A stretch of DNA of 64,000 bases from Dyella sp. 2HG41-7 (GCF_021390675.1 NZ_JAJEJV010000004.1:3224001-3288000); one strand, 5' to 3'; positions 24,762 through 34,356 are shown, counted from the first letter of the stretch. Program-made: numbers and translations. The notes: a model not told the origin generated them from the letters alone.

Positions 24762-27700
24762 ATGTCGAATCCGATCAGTCACCCGCCCCTTCCAACCACC
24801 CCCAAGCAACGCCGCTTCTGGACCCCGCCACACGGGTCTGCGCGCGCCTTGCTGGTTGCCGAGGCCGCCAGGTCGCATAACGGCCTACTGGTGGTGGTGA
24901 CTCGCGATACTCAGCGCGCACATGCGCTGGAAGACGAATTGCGCTTGTTCGCAGGCTCGCTTCCGGTGTTGCATTTCCCGGATTGGGAAACGCTGCCGTA
25001 CGACGTTTTCAGTCCGCATCCCGACATCGTTTCGCAACGCGTCGCCACGCTGTATCAATTGCCGAGCGTCAAACGCGGCGTGTTGGTCGTGCCGGCGGCC
25101 ACGCTGATGCAGCGCATTGCGCCACGTGCGCACATCACCGGCGCGGGATTGATGCTGCGCAAAGGGCAGAAACTCGATCTCGCCTCCGAGCAACGTCGCC
25201 TCGAAGCTTCTGGCTATCGACATGTGCCGCAAGTGGCAGAGCCAGGCGATTTCGCGGTGCGCGGCGCGTTGATCGATATCTTTCCGATGGGCGCGGGCGA
25301 GCCGTATCGCATCGAATTGTTCGATGACGAAGTGGAATCGATCCGCAGTTTCGATCCGGAAACGCAGCGCTCGCAGCAACAGGTCGACAACGTCGAACTG
25401 CTGCCGGCGCGCGAATTTCCCGTCACCGACGAAGCCGCCAAATCATTCCGCAGCCGTCTGCGCGAACGCTTCCCGATCGACGTACGCCGCTGCCCGGTCT
25501 ATCAGGACATGAAGGAAGGCGTGACGCCCGGCGGCATCGAGTATTACCTACCGCTGTTTTTCGACCAAACCGCCACGCTGTTCGACTATCTCGCCGACGA
25601 CGCACTGTTCGTACTCGGCGAAGGCACGCATGATGCGTCCGAGCAATTCTGGACGCAGACTGCCGAACGCTACGATCAGCGCGCGCACGATATCGAACGC
25701 CCCGTACTGCCTCCAGCCGAGCTTTATCTTTCGCCCGAGCAGTTGCGCGAACAACTCAACAAGCGTCTGCGCGTGGAAGTGGTCGATAGCGGTCACGAGC
25801 ACGCGGTGGACGCTGGCACGCAACCGGCGCCGGATGTTCCGCTCAATCGCAAAGGCGAGGAACCGGGCACATCGTTGCGCCATTTCGTCGAAGCGTATTC
25901 CGGCCGTATTTTGATCGCCGCCGATTCGGCCGGCCGCCGCGAAGCCTTGCTCGAACAATTGGCAGCCGCTGGTCTGAATCCACCGAATGTGGATGGATGG
26001 CAAGCGTTTCTGGATGACGCCAACAAACTCACCATCGCTGTCGCTCCGCTGGAACAAGGCTTCGCGCTCAAGAAACCAGCGCTCACGGTACTCACGGAAC
26101 GCGAGCTGTTCGGTGAACGCGTACGCACCGAACGGCGGCGCCGTCGCGGTGCGGCGCGCGATCCTGAAACGATCATTCGCGACCTGACGGAGCTTTCGGT
26201 CGGCGCGCCGATCGTGCACGTCGATCATGGCGTCGGCCGCTATCAAGGCTTGGTGTCGATGGAACTCGGCGGCATGGAGGGCGAGTTCCTTACCATCGAA
26301 TACGCCAAGGGCGACAAGCTGTACGTACCGGTGGCGCAGCTCGGGCTGGTGAGCCGCTACTCGGGCACGGCGCCGGAACTGGCGCCGCTGCATTCACTGG
26401 GCGGCGACGCATGGGAGCGCGCGCGCAAGCGCGCGGCGGAGAAAGTTCGCGACGTCGCGGCGGAGTTGTTGGCGATCTATGCGCAACGCGAAGCGCGCGG
26501 CGGTGAATCGCTGTCGATCGATCGCCAGATGGTGGAAGAATTTGGGAGCAGTTTCCCGTTCGAGGAAACGCCCGATCAGCTGCGCGCCATCGACTCCGTG
26601 CTGGGCGATCTTGCCGCACCGCGCGCGATGGATCGCGTGATCTGCGGCGACGTGGGCTTCGGCAAAACCGAAGTCGCCTTGCGCGCCGCATTCGCGGCGG
26701 CCACCGCGGGCAAGCAAGTTGCTGTGCTCGTGCCGACGACTTTGCTCGCGCAACAGCATTACCGCAACTTCGCCGACCGCTTTGCCGATTGGCCGGTGCG
26801 CGTCGATGTGCTGTCACGCTTCCGTTCTACCAAGGACGTGAACGAAGCGCTGAAGCGCCTTGCCGAAGGCACGATCGATGTCATCGTCGGCACGCACAAG
26901 CTGCTGCAGTCGGACGTGAAGTTCAAGAACCTCGGCCTGGTCATCGTCGACGAAGAACAACGTTTCGGCGTACGCCAGAAAGAGCAATTGAAAAAGCTTC
27001 GTGCCGAAGTCGATCTGCTCACCATGACCGCTACGCCGATTCCGCGCACGCTGAACATGGCGATGAGCGGGTTGCGCGATCTCTCGCTGATCGCCACGCC
27101 GCCGGCGCATCGCATGGCAGTGCGCACCTTCGTTTCCATCTGGGAGCCGGCGCTGATTCGCGAGGCATTCCAGCGCGAACTGCAGCGCGGCGGCCAGGTG
27201 TATTTGCTGCACAACGAAGTGGAATCCATCGAACGCAAAGCCCGCGAAGTGCAGGAGTTGATTCCCGATGCGCGCATCGGCGTGGCGCACGGTCAGATGC
27301 CGGAGCGCGAGCTGGAACAGGTCATGGCCGATTTCCATCGCCAGCGCTTCAACGTGCTGGTGTGCACCACGATTATTGAAACGGGCATCGATATTCCGAC
27401 CGCCAACACCATCATCATCGATCGCGCGGACCGCTTTGGCCTGGCGCAGTTGCATCAATTGCGCGGCCGCGTGGGGCGTTCGCATCATCGCGCGTATGCG
27501 TATTTGATCGTGCCGGATCGCAAGTCCATTACGGCGGATGCGGAGAAGCGCCTGGAAGCGCTCGCATCGCTGGAAGAACTCGGCGCGGGCTTTACGCTCG
27601 CCACGCACGATCTGGAAATTCGCGGCGCCGGCGAGTTGCTGGGCGACGAGCAATCGGGACAGATTCAGGAAATCGGCTTCGGCCTTTACACCGAATTGCT

Positions 27701-28211
27701 GGAACGCGCGGTGCGCGCATTGAAATCCGGCAAAGTACCCGACTTCGATTTAAGCAGCGAACACGAGACCGAAGTCGAGCTGCATCTGCCTGCGCTTATT
27801 CCCGATGATTACCTGCCCGACGTGCATGCGCGCCTGACGCTCTACAAACGCATCGCCAGCGCGCGCGATCATGAAAGCCTACGAGAATTGCAGGTGGAGA
27901 TGATCGACCGCTTCGGCCTGCTGCCCGATGCCGTGAAGCACCTGTTCGCCATCGCAAGCTTGAAACTGATGGCGACGCCGCTCGGTATTCGCAAACTGGA
28001 TTTCGGCGCCAACGGTGGACGCGTCACCTTCCGCGACAAGCCCGAAGTCGATCCGATGGCGATCATTCGTTTGATCCAAAGCCAACCGCGCGTCTACAAA
28101 CTGGAAGGCCAGGACAAGTTGAAGATCAACCTGGAACTTCCCGGCTCCAGCGAGCGCCTCCGTGCGGCCGAAGACATTCTCGGCCGACTCGGTGCGCGCA
28201 AGGCGGCGTAG
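24762..28211 (+). CDS. mfd: Transcription-repair coupling factor Mfd
   Basis: A 1149-residue protein of full Mfd length. In order: UvrB-like N-terminal part (LLVVVTRDTQRAHALEDEL, DVFSPHPDIVSQRVATLY), the RNA-polymerase-interacting domain (APIVHVDHGVGRYQGLVSMEL), RecG-like helicase motifs (GDVGFGKTEVALRAAFAA near residue 628, VIVDEEQRFGV near 728, LTMTATPIPRTLNMAM, VCTTIIETGIDIPTANTIII) and the C-terminal TRCF domain (LGDEQSGQIQEIGFGLYTELL). Mfd removes stalled RNA polymerase at DNA lesions and recruits UvrA. ATG 24762 is chosen over an upstream TTG (24708). Confidence 0.97.
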   Translation: MSNPISHPPLPTTPKQRRFWTPPHGSARALLVAEAARSHNGLLVVVTRDTQRAHALEDELRLFAGSLPVLHFPDWETLPYDVFSPHPDIVSQRVATLYQLPSVKRGVLVVPAATLMQRIAPRAHITGAGLMLRKGQKLDLASEQRRLEASGYRHVPQVAEPGDFAVRGALIDIFPMGAGEPYRIELFDDEVESIRSFDPETQRSQQQVDNVELLPAREFPVTDEAAKSFRSRLRERFPIDVRRCPVYQDMKEGVTPGGIEYYLPLFFDQTATLFDYLADDALFVLGEGTHDASEQFWTQTAERYDQRAHDIERPVLPPAELYLSPEQLREQLNKRLRVEVVDSGHEHAVDAGTQPAPDVPLNRKGEEPGTSLRHFVEAYSGRILIAADSAGRREALLEQLAAAGLNPPNVDGWQAFLDDANKLTIAVAPLEQGFALKKPALTVLTERELFGERVRTERRRRRGAARDPETIIRDLTELSVGAPIVHVDHGVGRYQGLVSMELGGMEGEFLTIEYAKGDKLYVPVAQLGLVSRYSGTAPELAPLHSLGGDAWERARKRAAEKVRDVAAELLAIYAQREARGGESLSIDRQMVEEFGSSFPFEETPDQLRAIDSVLGDLAAPRAMDRVICGDVGFGKTEVALRAAFAAATAGKQVAVLVPTTLLAQQHYRNFADRFADWPVRVDVLSRFRSTKDVNEALKRLAEGTIDVIVGTHKLLQSDVKFKNLGLVIVDEEQRFGVRQKEQLKKLRAEVDLLTMTATPIPRTLNMAMSGLRDLSLIATPPAHRMAVRTFVSIWEPALIREAFQRELQRGGQVYLLHNEVESIERKAREVQELIPDARIGVAHGQMPERELEQVMADFHRQRFNVLVCTTIIETGIDIPTANTIIIDRADRFGLAQLHQLRGRVGRSHHRAYAYLIVPDRKSITADAEKRLEALASLEELGAGFTLATHDLEIRGAGELLGDEQSGQIQEIGFGLYTELLERAVRALKSGKVPDFDLSSEHETEVELHLPALIPDDYLPDVHARLTLYKRIASARDHESLRELQVEMIDRFGLLPDAVKHLFAIASLKLMATPLGIRKLDFGANGGRVTFRDKPEVDPMAIIRLIQSQPRVYKLEGQDKLKINLELPGSSERLRAAEDILGRLGARKAA

Positions 28212-28216
28212 CACAA

Positions 28217-28294
28217 GGATGCTCTGCGCCACGCAACACACCCTGCGAACCCTCTGGACATCATGCCGCCTACGTAGAATGGATCAGAGCATCC
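28217..28294. repeat. Foldback element copy B (internally deleted, 78 bp)
   Basis: This remnant has only GGATGCTCTG of the left terminus joined to the right quarter of a copy-C-type element: CGCCACGCAACACACCCTG, CCTCTGGACATCATGCCGCC and the terminal repeat ending GGATCAGAGCATCC. The join falls at a shared CTG, so it looks like a microhomology deletion. It fills the gap between the convergent mfd and egtD genes and no longer forms the internal stem-loops. Confidence 0.8.
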
Positions 28295-29269
28295 CTATAC
28301 GGCCCGTGCGGTGAGGTATTGCAGGCTGAACAATCCTTCGGGGTCCAGCCAAACGTGCTGCACGGCCAAGCCGGCCGTCGCCGCCAGCGCGGCGAAATCC
28401 TCCAGCGAGTATTTGCAGCTGTATTCCACCAGCATGGCTTCGTCTTCGCGAAACGGAATGTCGTAACGCCCCACCTGCACGCGCTGGTCGCGGTTGCTAA
28501 GGATATGCGTTTCGATGCGACCTGCCATCGCGTTGTAACGCGCGCGATGACGAAACCCGCCGAGGTCGAAGTTGCAACCCAGCTCGCGATTCAAACGCGT
28601 CAGCATATTGAGTGTAAACGCTGTCGTGATACCGGCGCGGTCGTTGTATGCCGCTTCGATCGTCTTACGGCTTTTCTTCAAATCCGCGCCGACCAGAATG
28701 CCGCCGTTGTCGCCCATTTCGCCGCGCATTTTGCGCAACAGCTGCGCGGCATCGCGATCTTCGAAATTGCCGATGGTAGAGCCCGGGAAATACAACACCG
28801 TACGACGCGGCGCGCGCGGCGGAACTGGCAATCGCAACGACTTGGTGAAATCGACGGCCAACGGCTGAATCGGCAGATCGGGAAAGTGCGTGGACATGCG
28901 CGCCATCGCCTGACGCAACGGCTCGGCGGAAAGCTCGATCGGCACCCATGCGACGGGATTGACGAGATGTTCCAGCAACAGACGCGTTTTGATCGCGTGC
29001 CCGCTGCCGTATTCCACCAGACGCACATCCGGGCCGAGCACGCCGGCAATATCGCCCGCGTGTTGATTCAACAACGCGATTTCCGCGCGGGTCAGGTAAT
29101 ACTCGGGCTGTTCGCAAATCTGTTCGAACAACGCGGAACCCTGCTCGTCGTAGAACAACCACGACGGTAAGCGCTTGGGTGTTGCGCGCAACCCACGCTG
29201 TACCACTTGGAGTAGTACATCGTCGGGTGGGCGTTGTTCGTCTCGTACTGCATAAGCTTGCACACTCAT
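28295..29269 (-). CDS. egtD: L-histidine N(alpha)-methyltransferase EgtD
   Basis: A 324-residue SAM-dependent methyltransferase that trimethylates histidine to hercynine, the first step of ergothioneine synthesis. Family signatures: LPSWLFYDEQGSALFEQICEQPEYYLTRAE, VRLVEYGSGHAIKTRLLL (SAM site), and VLYFPGSTIGNF. The ATG at 29269 overlaps the stop of egtB by four bases (ATGA), so the genes are translationally coupled. Its end touches foldback copy B. Confidence 0.95.
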   Translation of the reverse strand: MSVQAYAVRDEQRPPDDVLLQVVQRGLRATPKRLPSWLFYDEQGSALFEQICEQPEYYLTRAEIALLNQHAGDIAGVLGPDVRLVEYGSGHAIKTRLLLEHLVNPVAWVPIELSAEPLRQAMARMSTHFPDLPIQPLAVDFTKSLRLPVPPRAPRRTVLYFPGSTIGNFEDRDAAQLLRKMRGEMGDNGGILVGADLKKSRKTIEAAYNDRAGITTAFTLNMLTRLNRELGCNFDLGGFRHRARYNAMAGRIETHILSNRDQRVQVGRYDIPFREDEAMLVEYSCKYSLEDFAALAATAGLAVQHVWLDPEGLFSLQYLTARAV

Positions 29270-30516
29270 CGGTCCTGTCCCAATCGGATGCCCGCAAACT
29301 GCCAGCGGGCATGGGGCGGAAAGAAATTGCGGTAGCTGGCTCGAATGTGATCGCGCGGCGTGGCACACGAGCCGCCGCGCAAGACCCACTGACCATTCAT
29401 GAATTTGCCGTTGTATTCGCCGAGTGCGCCGGGCAACGGTTTGAATCCCGGATAGCTCACATACGGCGAAGCCGTCCATTCCCAGACGTCGCCGTACATC
29501 TGAAGTAGTCCGTCGCCGGCCGGTATGGCGGTGGGATGGAAGCCAAGGTTCTCTTGGAAGTTGCCGTGGATGGGCAATGACGATGCGGCGTCTTCCCATT
29601 CGGCTTCGGTCGGCAAGCGCGCATCGGCCCAACGCGCGAACGCGTCGGCTTCGAAGTAGCTGATATGGCAGACCGGCGCGTGCGGATCCAAGGCTTGAAT
29701 ACCCGCAAGCGTGAACTCGCTGGACAAATCGTCCTGCCAATACAGCGGATGTTGCCAGCCTTCGCGCTGCACGATCGCCCAGCCGTCGGAAAGCCAAAGG
29801 CCTGCTTCGCGATAGCCGCCATCGCGTATGAAAGCGACGTATTCGGCGTTGGTGACCAATCGGTTTGCCAATGCGTGCGCCGACAACCACGTCGTATGCC
29901 GTGGCAATTCGTTGTCGTATGCGAAGCCCCCGTCTTCCTGGCCGATGTCCACCGGACCCTGTCGCCCAGGCAAGAAGCGCATGGACGATGTTCGGCTCTC
30001 ACCACGCGCGTTCGCCTTGCGATAGATCGGTCGCAAAGGATTGCACCAAAACGCGTGCTTGATGTCGGTGAGCAACAGTTCCTGATGTTGCTGTTCGTGT
30101 TGTAAACCCAGCTCGATTCTGGCCGTTAGCGTAGCGTCCACGCCGCGCACCAGCAGCTCGCCCACGGCTTCATCGACGCGTGCGCGATAATCGCGAATCT
30201 CCTCCAGCGACGGCCTCGACAGCAGGCCGCGCTGCGGTCGCGCATGCATTGAACCGACCGATTCGTAGTAGGAATTAAGCAGGTGGTACCAATCGGCATT
30301 CGGCGAACGGTAAGCCGGGTCGTAACCCAAGACGAACTGTTCGAAAAACCAGGTGGTATGCGCCAAGTGCCACTTGCCCGGACTGGCGTCGGGCATGGAT
30401 TGCACTTGCAGGTCTTCGCCGGTCAACCCAGAGCACAGTCCCAGCGTTTGTCGACGTATACGCATGAATCGCGCTACGGCATCTTCGGTGTGTATGGCGA
30501 ATGCGGGGACATTCAT
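29266..30516 (-). CDS. egtB: Ergothioneine biosynthesis sulfoxide synthase EgtB
   Basis: A 416-residue non-heme-iron enzyme that joins hercynine to a thiol (gamma-glutamylcysteine or cysteine) with O2. The N-terminal DinB-like domain carries the iron ligands in HLAHTTWFFEQFVLG and LQHEQQHQELLLTDIKH; the C-terminal FGE-sulfatase-like domain carries LPTEAEWEDAA, DVWEWTASPYVSYPGF and WVLRGGSCATPRDHIRASYRNFF. Start ATG 30516 is chosen from protein alignment memory; a TTG 11 codons upstream is possible. It is the first gene of a two-gene egtBD operon; egtC and egtE are not adjacent. Confidence 0.92.
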   Translation of the reverse strand: MNVPAFAIHTEDAVARFMRIRRQTLGLCSGLTGEDLQVQSMPDASPGKWHLAHTTWFFEQFVLGYDPAYRSPNADWYHLLNSYYESVGSMHARPQRGLLSRPSLEEIRDYRARVDEAVGELLVRGVDATLTARIELGLQHEQQHQELLLTDIKHAFWCNPLRPIYRKANARGESRTSSMRFLPGRQGPVDIGQEDGGFAYDNELPRHTTWLSAHALANRLVTNAEYVAFIRDGGYREAGLWLSDGWAIVQREGWQHPLYWQDDLSSEFTLAGIQALDPHAPVCHISYFEADAFARWADARLPTEAEWEDAASSLPIHGNFQENLGFHPTAIPAGDGLLQMYGDVWEWTASPYVSYPGFKPLPGALGEYNGKFMNGQWVLRGGSCATPRDHIRASYRNFFPPHARWQFAGIRLGQDR

Positions 30517-30689
30517 GACGCAGGCTCGAGAAGGGCGAACGTGCTGCAATACACCTTGTGAAGCGCGAAACAGCAGACGATCATACTGCCACCATGCCGC
30601 AAAGATCGTTCATATTATGTGATGCGCGTATGGCAGAAATATGGACCAGGCCTACCGCCTTGTATTACCCCCACAGTGAGGTGATCTTT

Positions 30690-31133
30690 ATGAAAACCAT
30701 TATTTCTGCAGTACTTGCATTGGCGATGGCGGCGACCGCCGGCTCGGCTTTGGCGCAATCGGCGCCTCCTGGCAGCAGCCTGCCTTTCAAGGATTGCATC
30801 CGACTGGATCAAATCAACGAATGGCATGTCGTGGATCCGCAAACAGCCATTGTACGTACCGGCCCCTACCAACGTTACCTGGTCAAAATACATGCAGCCT
30901 GTCCGCAACTGGGGATCGGCGCCGACGGTTTGATTTTTATTCCGAGCATGGCCGATAAAGCGGTAGCGCCCATGCGCATTTGCGGCGGCATCGGCGAAAA
31001 AGTGCGCGCGCGAGGCCAACCGGCATGCGCGATCGATTCGGTCAGTCTGATCGACGAAGCCACGTTTACCGGCATGCGCGACAAAGCCAAATATCACAGC
31101 ACCAGGACACAACAGCCGAGCACAAGTCCTTAA
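30690..31133 (+). CDS. DUF6491-like exported protein
   Basis: A 147-residue protein with a signal peptide (TIISAVLALAMAATAGSALAQ). The mature part reads CIRLDQINEWHVVDPQTAIVRTGPYQRYLVKI and a later CGGIGEKVRARGQPACAIDSVSLI, the layout of a small periplasmic family (DUF6491) common in Xanthomonadales. Four cysteines suggest disulfides. Function is unknown. GAGGTG precedes the ATG at 30690; a longer upstream frame lacks a signal. A strong terminator follows. Confidence 0.8.
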   Translation: MKTIISAVLALAMAATAGSALAQSAPPGSSLPFKDCIRLDQINEWHVVDPQTAIVRTGPYQRYLVKIHAACPQLGIGADGLIFIPSMADKAVAPMRICGGIGEKVRARGQPACAIDSVSLIDEATFTGMRDKAKYHSTRTQQPSTSP

Positions 31134-31145
31134 ATAAATCGCTCA

Positions 31146-31177
31146 TAAAAAAAGCCCGGCATGGCCGGGCTTTTTTT
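31146..31177. terminator. Bidirectional rho-independent terminator
   Basis: GCCCGGC (31154-31160) and GCCGGGC (31164-31170) form a 7-bp stem with loop ATG, flanked by an A-run on the left and T7 on the right. It can terminate the DUF6491 gene on the plus strand and the Gly/Tyr-rich gene on the minus strand. Confidence 0.92.
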
Positions 31178-31189
31178 AGCGCGTATCGA

Positions 31190-31582
31190 TTAGTAAGCCG
31201 GACCGATATACCGCGTCTGGTAAGGATCGCTGGTTACGACCGTCGTGGTGACAACCGGCGGTGGCGCCGACTGGTACACCACGGTGCCCGGTGCGTAGAC
31301 GACCGCCGGCGGCGGTGCGTAATACACCGGCGGACCCGCTACGGCACCAGCGACGAGACCCGCCACGGCACCACCGACGATTGCGCCGGCGATCCAGCGG
31401 CCACCACTCCAATAACCACCGCGATAGCAGCAACCGCCACGGTAATAGCCACCGTGATAGTAGCCGCCGCCGTGCCAGCCCGGGCCACCCCATGGGTGGG
31501 CCGATGCGCCGACGGGTGCAGCCGCGGCTCCAGCAAGCGCCAGGCCGATAGCAACGAATTTGCCGACACTACGTTTGACCAT
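31190..31582 (-). CDS. Exported Gly/Tyr-rich protein with glycine zipper, hypothetical
   Basis: A 130-residue protein: signal peptide (GKFVAIGLALAGAAAAPVGASAHP), a low-complexity Gly/Tyr/His stretch (GGGYYHGGYYRGGCCYRGGYW), a glycine-zipper helix (AGAIVGGAVAGLVAGAVAG), and a Pro/Val/Tyr-rich tail. Proteins of this build are found in the outer membrane or on the surface of many gammaproteobacteria; the role is unknown. GGAGG precedes the ATG at good spacing. It ends just before the shared terminator. Confidence 0.75.
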   Translation of the reverse strand: MVKRSVGKFVAIGLALAGAAAAPVGASAHPWGGPGWHGGGYYHGGYYRGGCCYRGGYWSGGRWIAGAIVGGAVAGLVAGAVAGPPVYYAPPPAVVYAPGTVVYQSAPPPVVTTTVVTSDPYQTRYIGPAY

Positions 31583-31645
31583 GACACACCTCCGTCAGTA
31601 CGAAGCGAATGGTGGTCCCGTCGCGCTTAATCTGTACTGAAGGGT

Positions 31646-33832
31646 TTACTTCTTGATACGCGCGCTGTCCCAAGGGTTTGCCTGACCTTCGGCTCCGCGC
31701 AATCGCAAGATCCAGCAGTCGTGAATATTTGCGCGGCGGGAAAAATCGAAGGGGATGCTGCCGGCTCCCCAGTTTTCGATTGTCATGCGCTCTTCCAACG
31801 CTTCGCGATCGAGCGTGAATCGCCGGAAATTGTTCGAAAAGACGATCACGCCGTCGTTCGTCAACCGATCCGCGCACGCCAGCAACAATTTGACGTGATC
31901 GCGCTGCACATCGAAATCTTCTGCGCGTTTGGAATTGGAAAAGGTCGGCGGATCGACATAAATCAATCCGTAACGCTCGCGCGCATGTTGCAGAAATTCG
32001 CTTGCATCCGATTGCACCAATCGATGTTTGTCGCCGGCAAATCCGTTCAACGCGAGATTGCGCGACGCCCACTCCAAATACGTACCGGACAAATCGACGC
32101 TGGTGGTGTCGCGCGCGCCGCCTGCCGCCGCATACACGCTTGCCGTCGCGGTGTAAGCAAACAAATTGAGGAATCGCTTGCCGGCGGCCAATTCGCGCAC
32201 TTTTGCGCGGACCAGGCGATGATCGAGAAACAGGCCGGTGTCCAGGTAATCGAAAAGATTTACCAGAAACGCCAAACCACCCTCTTCGACTTCGATAAAT
32301 TCGCCGCGCTGATCGAATTGACCGTACTTGGAACCGCCCTTGCCCCGCTCGCGCGTTTTGATCGCCATGCGTGCGCGCGGCGTATCGAACACTTCGCCGG
32401 CGACGCGCGCGATTTCGCGCATGCGCGTGCGCGCCAATTCGGCAGGCACGTCGGCGGGCGCACGGTATTCCTGGATATGCAAATGCGTGGCGCCAGCGTT
32501 ATCCGTATAAACGTCGATGGCCGCCGCATATTCGGGCAGATCCTGATCGTAAGCGCGCCACGCATGCACGCCTTCGCGCTCCAGCCGCTTGCGCAAATGC
32601 TTGACGTTCTTTTCCAGACGATTCTTGAGCATCTGCGCGCCGGGCGACAACGGCGCTTTTTCGCGCGGCGTGTCGTTGCGCGGATGCAATTCAAACGTCA
32701 GCAACACGGTTTCCAGCGCGCCGTTGTAAAGCGCGTATTTCTTGTCGGCGCGCAATGTCATGGCGCGCCCCAGTTCGGCATCGCCCGCAAGCACTGCGGC
32801 GCGCCAACCAGTGAAGTGATCTCGCAGGGTTTCACCCAAGGCGCGATACAACTTCGGCATGCTTTCGCGTTCGCCCAATCGCTCGCCATAGGGCGGATTG
32901 GTGATGACGAGACCTTGCGTCATGCCCGATGGTGGCCGCACGTGCTGCATATCGTGCTTATCCAACGTGAGGAAGCCGGCGATGCCTGCCTCCTGCGCGT
33001 TGCGTTTGGCCGTCTGCACCATCCGCGCATCCGCGTCGGAGCCGAAGAAACAGCTGCGCAACACCGGCAGACCCGCTTCGGCGCGTTGATTCGCTTCCTG
33101 AAGCAAATTTCGCCACAGCGCGATGTCGTGTTGCTTCCAGCCGAGAAAACCGAAGTAGGAACGGCGCAAGCCCGGCGCAACATCGGCCACCATCAAGGCG
33201 CCTTCGATCAGCAGCGTTCCCGAGCCGCACATGGGATCGAGCAACGCACCACCTTGCGCGTAGATCGCGGGCCAATCCGCGCGCAGCAGCATCGCGGCGG
33301 CGAGGTTTTCTTTCAGCGGCGCCTCGCCTTGCATTTCGCGCCAGCCACGGCGATGCAAGGGCGCGCCCGCAAGATCGATCGATACGGTGGCGCGATCGCG
33401 ACGCAAGCGCACGTTGATGCGCACATCGGGTTCTTCCGTATCGACATCGGGACGCGCGAGACCTTTTTCGCGGAATTGATCGACCACGGCGTCTTTCACG
33501 CGCTGCGCGAGAAATTGGCTGTGCGTGAGCTTGCTTTGCGCCGTATTGGCATCCACCGCCATGGTGGCGTTTTGCGCAAGATGCTCAGTCCAATCGATGG
33601 ATTGCACGCCTGCGTACAGCGCATCGTCGGTCGCCGCGTCGAATTCGGCGATCGGCAACAAAATACGGCTTGCCAGACGCGACCACAGGCACGCGCGATA
33701 TGCGGTTTCCAAGGTGCCGGAAAAACGTACGCCGGCAAGCGTCTCATGCACGTCTTCCGCGCCGAGCGCGATCAGCTCGTCGCGCAGCAGATATTCGAGG
33801 CCCTTGGGACAAGTTGCGAAAAATGGATTCAA
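31646..33832 (-). CDS. rlmL: Bifunctional 23S rRNA methyltransferase RlmKL
   Basis: A 728-residue fusion. Residues 1-160 include the THUMP domain (TCPKGLEYLLRDELIALGAEDV). RlmL follows (LLDPMCGSGTLLIEGALMVADVAPG, VITNPPYGERLG), methylating G2445 on N2. The C-terminal RlmK part (RFLNLFAYTATASVYAAAGGA, YGLIYVDPPTFSNSK) makes m7G2069. Both catalytic motifs are intact and length matches the E. coli fusion. The start ATG at 33832 overlaps the end of the preceding hydrolase gene by four bases. Confidence 0.96.
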   Translation of the reverse strand: MNPFFATCPKGLEYLLRDELIALGAEDVHETLAGVRFSGTLETAYRACLWSRLASRILLPIAEFDAATDDALYAGVQSIDWTEHLAQNATMAVDANTAQSKLTHSQFLAQRVKDAVVDQFREKGLARPDVDTEEPDVRINVRLRRDRATVSIDLAGAPLHRRGWREMQGEAPLKENLAAAMLLRADWPAIYAQGGALLDPMCGSGTLLIEGALMVADVAPGLRRSYFGFLGWKQHDIALWRNLLQEANQRAEAGLPVLRSCFFGSDADARMVQTAKRNAQEAGIAGFLTLDKHDMQHVRPPSGMTQGLVITNPPYGERLGERESMPKLYRALGETLRDHFTGWRAAVLAGDAELGRAMTLRADKKYALYNGALETVLLTFELHPRNDTPREKAPLSPGAQMLKNRLEKNVKHLRKRLEREGVHAWRAYDQDLPEYAAAIDVYTDNAGATHLHIQEYRAPADVPAELARTRMREIARVAGEVFDTPRARMAIKTRERGKGGSKYGQFDQRGEFIEVEEGGLAFLVNLFDYLDTGLFLDHRLVRAKVRELAAGKRFLNLFAYTATASVYAAAGGARDTTSVDLSGTYLEWASRNLALNGFAGDKHRLVQSDASEFLQHARERYGLIYVDPPTFSNSKRAEDFDVQRDHVKLLLACADRLTNDGVIVFSNNFRRFTLDREALEERMTIENWGAGSIPFDFSRRANIHDCWILRLRGAEGQANPWDSARIKK

Positions 33833-34356
33833 CGTGAGCCCGCCAACGATTGCAAAAAGTATTCGAACTGCCGGCCGATCGCGTTGACGTGATCGCCCAG
33901 ACGATGATCGTCATCGACGATCAACAGCGGGAGCGATCGCCGCCCGGCGAATTCGTACATCTCGTCCAACGGGCAAACATCGTCGTGCCAGCCGTGGATA
34001 AGCAACGTGGGAACATCCAGTCGCACATCGAACGCCAGATTGTTGCCCGGAATCAATGCGGGTGTGGCGAGCAAAAACAGCCCAGCCACCGGCAATTCCA
34101 ACGACGCCAACCCGGAGACGAACGCACCCATGCTGGAACCCACCAAAATCGGCGGCGCACTGCACGCGGCGATGCGCTCGTGCAGACGGGCAATGCGCGG
34201 CGCGATGGAGTCGGCGTGGCCGAGCTTGTCGTCCTCGCGATAGTCCGGGCGCTCCGTGCTCCAGCCCATCGACTCGGCGATCTTCGCCAATGCGCTGACT
34301 TTGGTGGCGTCCGGGCCGGAATCCGAGCCGTGGGAAAGAATGACGTGTCCGGGCAT
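33829..34356 (-). CDS. Small alpha/beta hydrolase (RBBP9/YdeN-like)
   Basis: A 175-residue serine hydrolase fold. MPGHVILSHGSDSGPDATKVSALA holds the oxyanion-hole strand, ILVGSSMGAFVSGLA the nucleophile elbow (GSSMG), LLIHGWHDDVCPLDEMYEF the acid, and DDDHRLGDHV the His. Substrate unknown. It is coupled to rlmKL by an ATGA overlap, though the two have no known common role. It is divergent from the amidase gene. Confidence 0.85.
   Translation of the reverse strand: MPGHVILSHGSDSGPDATKVSALAKIAESMGWSTERPDYREDDKLGHADSIAPRIARLHERIAACSAPPILVGSSMGAFVSGLASLELPVAGLFLLATPALIPGNNLAFDVRLDVPTLLIHGWHDDVCPLDEMYEFAGRRSLPLLIVDDDHRLGDHVNAIGRQFEYFLQSLAGSR

Noticed and set aside
31721-33892. 723-codon open frame antisense to rlmKL
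   Set aside because: The true gene on the minus strand has every RlmKL motif; the opposite frame is an Arg/His-rich shadow.
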